NCBI RefSeq assembly: GCF_031877795.1
Contig: NC_133940.1
Coordinates: 8,185,985-8,249,984 of the forward strand
Direction: 5' to 3'
DNA length: 64,000 bases
DNA from: Strix aluco
Taxonomy: Eukaryota > Chordata > Aves > Strigiformes > Strigidae
In this document: positions 47,901-64,000 of the stretch, piece by piece
How positions within the stretch are numbered: position 1 is the stretch's first letter
Layout of the letters: the number at the start of each line of letters is the position of its first letter
Notes under the pieces: model-generated
What the model saw: the letters and a program-made list of their open reading frames with translations, nothing else
Told to the model about the DNA's origin: nothing
Databases searched by the model: none
Program-made: the position numbers and the translations under genes

Positions 47901-50900
47901 AGGTTGTCCTTACTGTTTTAAGGTTAATAATATCTCTAACATCTCCCTGTGGATATGACAGCAAAAATCTAGTTTATTCAATTTTCTGTTTGGCTGGAGC
48001 TCTCTTACACAGCCTTTGTCTCTTGGAGCTAAATATCTCTCAGCTGGTGTCTTCCTGAAGAGGCCACTTCCCTCCTTCCTCAGAATTGTATCTCCACTAA
48101 GAAATGTGTGGGTTCAGCTGGTCCAAGTTGCCTGGTAGCACAATAGGGTTGAAGGTTAAACAACTGCAAATAAGAGTCATGTTTTGTGCTGGATACTATG
48201 CATGGGTTTTAAGAATAGAATATTATATTAATTTTGCCAGGACAATAGGTGTGATCTGATCCACCATCAAAGCCTAATGGAATTAAGAAGGCCTTGAAGG
48301 AAAGCATCGACACTGATAAATCACCATTATTAGGAGATTGATAGGATTTATTTATAGAGAAATGACCCATTGCCTTCTTTTCCATCTTTATTTCAACAGC
48401 TCCTAAACACAGTGGAAGGGAGAGGGGTGGCAGAAAGCTCAGGCACAGAGCATCAGAAAAAATGAGTAACTTTGAAGCTGTGACAATTAAACCACATATG
48501 TCTTTTGCAGGTGATGTCAAAACATTGTGTCAAATCCTGCTTTGGCCAAATAGCTGCACAACAATGCATCTTCTAGCATCCCACTGGCAGAAGAGTTTAC
48601 GAAATTCATACTGTTTTAGTAGTATAATTTGCTTCACATCACAATCCTAGTTGGCATTAATATATATAGCAACTTGCTGAACTACTACAACTCTACAAAT
48701 AGATTGCAGGCTGAAGGGTATTAATTTAGGGTCACAGCATCCAATAGACAGATGCAAATAGAATGATTTAAAGCCTTTGCCCTTAAACTAACTTCCCGAA
48801 TAGGATACAAAACAATATTCTTACAGAAATTATTGAAATCCTGATTGAAACTGAAGGCCCTAATTTCAAAACTAAGCAGCTGTGTGTATGCCAATGACAA
48901 TAACATCTGTGTAGATATTAGATCATTACTGTTTTCAACTGTGCAAAATTACAGGCTGGTCTAAAGAGTTTATAATAGATTGAGCAATCTCCTCTTTGTC
49001 AATTACCGGTCAATCTCTGTTTATTCTGTGAATAAATATTAATAGTAAGGCCTGACTTTACATCAACAGAAATTCAAATGGGGATTTTCAAACCTGGAGA
49101 TTTGGTTTTGTAAACAATTTGATGTTCTGTCATAGACTGTGAAAGATGATCCTAGAAACAGTTCATGGCTATGCTGTCAGCCACATAAGTCAGTTATTAC
49201 TGAACTGCTGTCCTCCCTTTAAATGTTACTGTATTCCAGTCATTTAACAGTGACACTTTGAGAAGCCTGTAAAGCAAACAGGACACATGAATTATAAGGT
49301 ATGTTAGAAAGGAGCCAAGGCTGACTGTCAACAGAAAAGCAAGCTTGACAAATTAGAAGGCTGATTCAGGTTTTTTTTTCCTTCACTTAACTTTGGCCAG
49401 TCAAGGATAGGGAACCTCCTGGTTTATGTTTTTAAGCAGAATAAGAATACAAGTAGATGGCTTATGAAAGCAGTAATGGTAGTGACTATAAAATAGACAC
49501 TATATATGACTTCTTGCACTAATTTGAGGAACTAGATAAATGGAATGAAAACAAAATGTCAGTTTGGTCTCCAAAATAAACTATCTCAGTTTACTATTCA
49601 GTTCAATTCCTAGTGTTCAAGTCTCAACCAGCAGTAGACGGGAAGTCTTAACAGAAAGCAGATGACTTGCTGCTTCTTTATTCCTTCCCCATATTCCTCC
49701 TCCCATCCTTACATCACCATAAAATGTAAACTCAAGAGAAATATTATAAGTCTTTAAGTTCAGACAACACCTTGGTTTTTCTTTGCTGCCCAACTCTCCT
49801 CAACATCACCCTCACAAGTGTAGTATCTAGCCATAGCCATCAAGAAACCTGAGACCACCAAAAGATCTAAGAAAGCTCCTAAAATCCCCATTGCCAGAGA
49901 CAAAAATTTAGCCCGAGCTTTCCTGAGGTAACAGCACAAAAGTATGTCACATGAGCTTAACCACGAATTTAACAGTAATTTAATCATGGCTAATGATGTA
50001 GTAATGGTGTCAGGTTATTTGAAAGTCACATCTTCAACATCAAATTTAAGGGGTGAAAAATTAGGATATAACAATTAATACAAAAATGTCTCTCTTTTAA
50101 TATTGTATCTCCTACGAGCCAGAAAAAGGGCAAAGAGATCATCCTCAATCTCAAAGGAATCAAGTTAGAATTGAAAGGCAGATTGTTTGATGTACCTAGG
50201 GGTCAAAGGTGTTGCTGTTGTTTTCTCATTACATAGTCTAATACAGAGCTTTTACTATAAAATATCAGCTGTTTCCCTGCAGCACTATAAACTTTTGGAT
50301 CGCATTGTGAAGGAACACGTGGATTAATTGCTGAGATCAGGAAAAGAAATAATTTTAATTTCTGTGCTATTAGATTTACCTGAAGGAGAACTGCTGGATG
50401 GAGGGGGCTAAATTTGCTATATATTTCTTTGGGGGGAAAAAGCAGGTAAAGTGAGTGGAGGTTTTCTCAGCTGTAGCACCTGCAGGTTGGGTCCAACAGC
50501 AAAGAGCTGTTTTCTTTCTGTCTAGTTACCTCCTTTTGTTTTTAGCTTCGTCTCTATCATGTTTTCTGTAACTAGGGATTTCTTTCCTAGTTCTTTGTCC
50601 CTCATAGGAACCATTTTGCTGCCTGGGCAGTCAGCCAAACATTGTAACTGCAGAAGAAATCTTTCCTGATTTACTCCTACAGACCTTCATGAATATTCTT
50701 AGAAATGGCATGCCGCTTTATTAGACTTCTGAATTATTAACAGTTCTCAAGTTAAAATAATTCCTCATTAATATTATTTTGACTTTGTTTTATGATTGTA
50801 TCTGGCTAAAGATAATGCTTACCGCTACCCTCTGGTCTAGTAGCTTCTTTATGCGTTGCAGTAGATGTATTTTATCTTGGATATATACATTATGCATAAT

Positions 50901-51088
50901 TGTTCTCTTTTCCAAACTAGTAAGGCTCAACTTTTGAAAAAACAGAATGAAAAACAAGATTCTAGTTTCCAATTTTTTAAGCCTGGTAATTCTCTGGTTC
51001 CTTAGAAGCTTGTGTAACGCCCTGCCACAGGTCCTATCATATGAGCACTTTTCATCTCACCAGTCTCTAGAGACTGCCTAGCCTTCAT

Positions 51089-51208
51089 CCTTCCCTTCCC
51101 TTCCCTTCCCTTCCCTTCCCTTCCCTTCCCTTCCCTTCCCTTCCCTTCCCTTCCCTTCCCTTCCCTTCCCTTCCCTTCCCCTTCCCTTCCCTTCTCCTTC
51201 CCTTCTCC
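51089..51208 (+). repeat. (TTCCC)n microsatellite
   Basis: About 18 perfect TTCCC pentamers from 51091 to 51180, then a decayed tail with CTTCTCC variants to about 51208. The strand is pure pyrimidine (pure purine on the other strand), so it could form triplex or H-DNA. The minus-strand open frame through it, Lys/Gly/Glu/Arg repeats, is an artefact of the repeat. Confidence 0.95.
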
Positions 51209-52262
51209 TGATTTCTGACCGATCTCCTCACACACCCTCTCTACTACCATTACGTGTGTTGGCATGTCCTTGTTTTCTTGTAGCCTTTGACATACCCTTG
51301 CCTTATCACTTGAATATATAGCGCAGAAAGCTGCTGGTGAGGAAGTCTGTGAGCTATTTGTGCTGTTGCCAATGGAGTTAAAATTCTATCTAAAATTTGC
51401 CAGTGAGTATCTCCAGATGAATCACATCTTTGAGTAGATCATATTAGCTAATGAATTCTGTCAAAGGCTGCAAGTAGCTATGGCATTTAATAAATCACAC
51501 TGCGTGTAAGCCTAGCTTCTTAGCTGGTATAAATTACCAGTCCTGTTAGCACTGGATGAAGACTTAGACCATTTACTTTTCAGTCCTTTTTTCATCTTTC
51601 TGCAGAAGCTAAAGCTTAAGATACGATTGAATTTTTCTTCTATTAGCATTTCACTTGCAATGTAATCTTGATTAGTGAGGAGCTATGGGGATTTTCAGTT
51701 CAGAAAAAGTCATCAGATAATCTATCTCAATATAGAGTCATCATACAATCTGCCATGATCTGCTATATAATTTCATAACCCTTGTTACACAGTCAAGCTC
51801 ATTGACTTGAGTTCGATTAGCATATATCTTCCAGAGAGGCACCTGGACTTCATTTGAACATGAAAAATCTCCTGTTCCTCAGGATCATTTGTTCCCACAG
51901 CTAATTACTTTCACTTAAAAAACAAAAAAAGACAAACCCCAGCTCTCTCCTCTCTGACCAGTATTTGTTTAGCTGAAGTCCTCAGCCTTGATTCTTGTTA
52001 CACCTCTCCTAGTTTGGCTGAAGAGTCTTCTAGTACTTAACAGTTTGTCTCCAAGAGGGTACGTACATAACATAATTAAGTGATCTCACTGTCTTTGAAA
52101 TACGCTCAACTCTTTATGACAATTTTTTCCGAGCATTTAATCACTTTTGCAGCATTTAATCACTATCTGCACAATTTTCAACGTTCGTCCTGATGCATTG
52201 GGCATGAGTACAGTCCAAGGACAAAGCAAAACAACACATGAAGACTGCTTTTAGTTCTTCAG

Positions 52263-52325
52263 GCAACTTGCTGTGTAATACTGAATAAGCAACTTAACCT
52301 ATTTCTTTTCCACCTTTAAAATAAC
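52263..52325 (-). repeat. MIR-like SINE fragment
   Basis: ACTTGCTGTGTAATACTG, then AAGCAACTTAACCTATTTC and CACCTTTAAAATAA follow the order of the inverted MIR core ('GCTGTGTGACCTTGGGCAAG', 'TCACTTAACCTCTCTG', 'CATCTGTAAAATGGGG'). Matches are diverged, so this is tentative. Confidence 0.4.
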
Positions 52326-52830
52326 ACTTTGAGATTTCCTAGTAATTTTCTGGAGATAAATTTAAACAAGCATTACATATCAGTGCCCTAAAAAACAGCT
52401 GGACTTTTAAACAAAGATAGTGAGGTGAATGTTTCCGATATGAGTGTACAAAGGAAAACCATCCATAAAAAGGGTGGTTTGAGAGGGGCACATCCCTAAT
52501 TGTTATTCCAATGAGACTGCAAAGAAAATTTGTCCAAGACTTGTCCATTGCTACCTCTGCTTCCACCACCTAGAAAGAGCTAAGCCCACAGCGGGTAGAA
52601 TACCTAAATCTAAAACCACTTCTTCTGTCTCCCTGTGTTAATTCTTGTTTTCTCTGGTATCTTCCCTTCCAGCATTTGTTAATACTTCATTTAAATGTAA
52701 GATTAGCTTGTTCAATCCAATGATGGCCAGATATCACTATCAGTTAATGGGAAGGCCCCTGAAGACAACCAGACACTCATGGTGTGTCCAAACAATGTGT
52801 GATTTAATGCTATAAATATGACAACAGCCA

Positions 52831-52900
52831 TGTCACAAATTGCAGCAGCAACTAAGTGGCAGAATCACAAACAAAATCTGCCTCCAGATCCTCTGGGCTT
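52831..52900 (+). repeat. MIR-like SINE fragment, opposite orientation
   Basis: GTCACAAATTGCAGCAGCAA followed by CTAAGTGGCAGAATCACAAA, then TCTGCCTCCAGATCCTCT, resembles the 3' part of MIR ('TCACACAGCTAGTAAGTGGC', then the accession-like tail). It is about 0.5 kb from an opposite-strand MIR-like piece. Confidence 0.4.
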
Positions 52901-53894
52901 GGCTTCACTAATAGTTTGAAGAATATCTGATGAGGATTTCTATTAACACATACAAGACAGTCTAAGCTTACTCAAATGTGAGATAAACCACAAATGAACA
53001 GCTAACAAACATGACATTTTGTACAGATTCAGAACGGATTAACTAAGCCCATATTTTTAAAATAACCGAGGTCAGTGCTTAACTTTTGAAACGCAGCCAT
53101 AAATTTAAAAGGAAATGACACAACCGGAGATAAACATTGCTGACATGACTCTGGGGTTGCAAGAGGTTGTTCCTGTCCGTCTCTGTGCAGCGAGCCTCTT
53201 GACACAGGCAGAATGTGAGCAGCCAGCTAGCGCACCCAGGCTTTCTGAGGCACAAACACAAATTTAAGTCTACAAAGGAACTAGACAGAAACACCATTAT
53301 TTACCACGCAGTCAGGCATATTGTATGGTGTTATTTTTTTCCAGTAAAGGCTGCAGAATTGTGCTAGTCCATCAAAAACCTTTTTAAACATGAGCTGAAA
53401 AAGGCCATACTGATTCCCCAAAACAAAGTTAACTGGGTTTTTAATATATATATTTGAAACGTTCCTCGGCGAGCACTGGATTATGACAACTTTTAGTACA
53501 GCTGTTCGCTAAATAGCAAACATACACGGCCACACGCCCCAAAGGCCACCGCACTCCGAGCACTGCGGGCAGCTCCCCGCTGGCGGCCCGGCCCCCCTCA
53601 GGCGCCGCTCCCAAGAGGCGACTCCAGCGGGGAGAGGCCCGGGCCACCCCCTCCCTTCCCCCGGTGGAGAAGGACCTGTCGGCCACCGCCGGGCCTCAGA
53701 CAGGACCGCACACAGCCTGGCTCCCGCAGGTGTGTGGCCGGAAGAGCCCCCCGCCCGCCTGCCGGCAGGGCTGACGAGGAAGCAGCGGGGCGAGCGTCGA
53801 ACCCAGCCACCCCCGCCTTGCCCACGCCAGAGCCCGGCCCATCTATTGGCAAAGCTTCCGTCGCGCTTAGGGCGCGTGCGCGAGTCGCCGGTTA

Positions 53895-53904
53895 GCGCAT
53901 GCGC
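53895..53904. promoter_or_regulatory. NRF1-type site, proximal copy A
   Basis: GCGCATGCGC, the palindromic core of the NRF1 consensus, about 230 bp before the TMEM185A start codon. A weaker CGCGTGCGCG lies just upstream at about 53873. Confidence 0.65.
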
Positions 53905-53984
53905 AGCGCTGCCCGTGAAGCCCACAGAGAGGGGCCGCCCGGTTCCCGGCAGAGGAACGGCGCCGTGCGGGCCTGGCGGGCGGC

Positions 53985-53994
53985 GCGCATGCGC
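53985..53994. promoter_or_regulatory. NRF1-type site, proximal copy B
   Basis: A second GCGCATGCGC exactly 90 bp after copy A. Paired NRF1 sites are typical of TATA-less CpG promoters. Confidence 0.65.
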
Positions 53995-54082
53995 GGGGCG
54001 GCGCGGGCTGCCCGGTTCCGGCGGGGGCGGGGCGGAGCGGAGCGGCGAGGCCCGGCCCGGCTCCGGTGTCGGCGGCCGCGCC

Positions 54083-54097
54083 ATGCGTGCCTTGTAG
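54083..54097 (+). CDS. Possible four-codon upstream ORF in the TMEM185A leader
   Basis: ATG at 54083 has G at -3 and reads Met-Arg-Ala-Leu-stop, ending 30 nt before the TMEM185A start. If the transcript begins upstream of it, ribosomes would have to reinitiate or leak past it, which could damp translation. The transcription start is unknown. Confidence 0.3.
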   Translation: MRAL

Positions 54098-54127
54098 AGT
54101 GCGGCGGGGGCGCAGGGTCGAGCCGCG

Positions 54128-64000
<9,873 letters not shown>

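Larger units (their letters stand above)
37251..53510. other. Intergenic DNA between IDS and TMEM185A
   Basis: About 16 kb with no recognised exon. It holds a T20 run, two copies of a 46-mer, a 36-bp tandem duplication, a (TTCCC)n microsatellite and two MIR-like fragments, all listed separately. The part at about 46,690-47,150 is especially AT-rich. Open frames up to 128 codons (43313-43699, minus strand) have no family resemblance. Confidence 0.55.

Noticed and set aside
51002-51265. Minus-strand Gly/Lys/Glu/Arg repeat protein
   Set aside because: Direct translation of the (TTCCC)n microsatellite.

Overview
This is a vertebrate nuclear window and most likely avian. The coding sequence is split into short exons with canonical GT-AG junctions, two CpG islands mark promoters, introns are compact, and a CR1 LINE tail (the dominant repeat of birds and other sauropsids) lies at 10.4-10.7 kb. 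There are no operons, ribosome-binding sites or CRISPR arrays. Protein matches were made by eye against remembered family sequences, so no database score is claimed.

Two genes can be supported. On the minus strand, 27.7-36.9 kb holds complete IDS (iduronate-2-sulfatase), nine coding exons giving a 575-residue lysosomal sulfatase with an intact Cys-X-Pro-Ser-Arg site. On the plus strand, 54.1 kb to the window end holds the first six coding exons of TMEM185A, a multi-pass membrane protein; the last exon lies outside. The two genes are transcribed divergently from separate CpG islands about 17 kb apart. They are also neighbours on human Xq28, so this is a conserved syntenic block. They share no pathway; the link is positional.

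Layout: 1-27.7 kb is mostly AT-rich intergenic DNA. It carries old mobile-element relics (a YLDD-type reverse transcriptase scrap at 2.4 kb, a SINE at 5.3 kb, a frame-broken LINE reverse transcriptase at 7.1-8.1 kb, a CR1 tail at 10.4 kb), an isolated CpG-dense patch at 6.4-6.6 kb, a perfect 14-bp hairpin at 13.25 kb and a possible terminal exon at 14.95-15.19 kb. From 27.7 to 37.2 kb is IDS and its promoter. From 37.2 to 53.5 kb is intergenic, with two identical 46-bp copies 3.5 kb apart, a 36-bp tandem duplication, a (TTCCC)n microsatellite and two MIR-like fragments. From 53.5 kb on is the TMEM185A promoter, with twin NRF1-type palindromes, and the gene itself. A minus-strand open frame ending in a perfect splice donor lies in TMEM185A intron 6.

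No clearly new multi-gene system was found. The observations most worth testing are the antisense candidate exon at 63.1-63.3 kb, the duplicated 46-mer, and the orphan CpG patch together with the possible exon at 15 kb.
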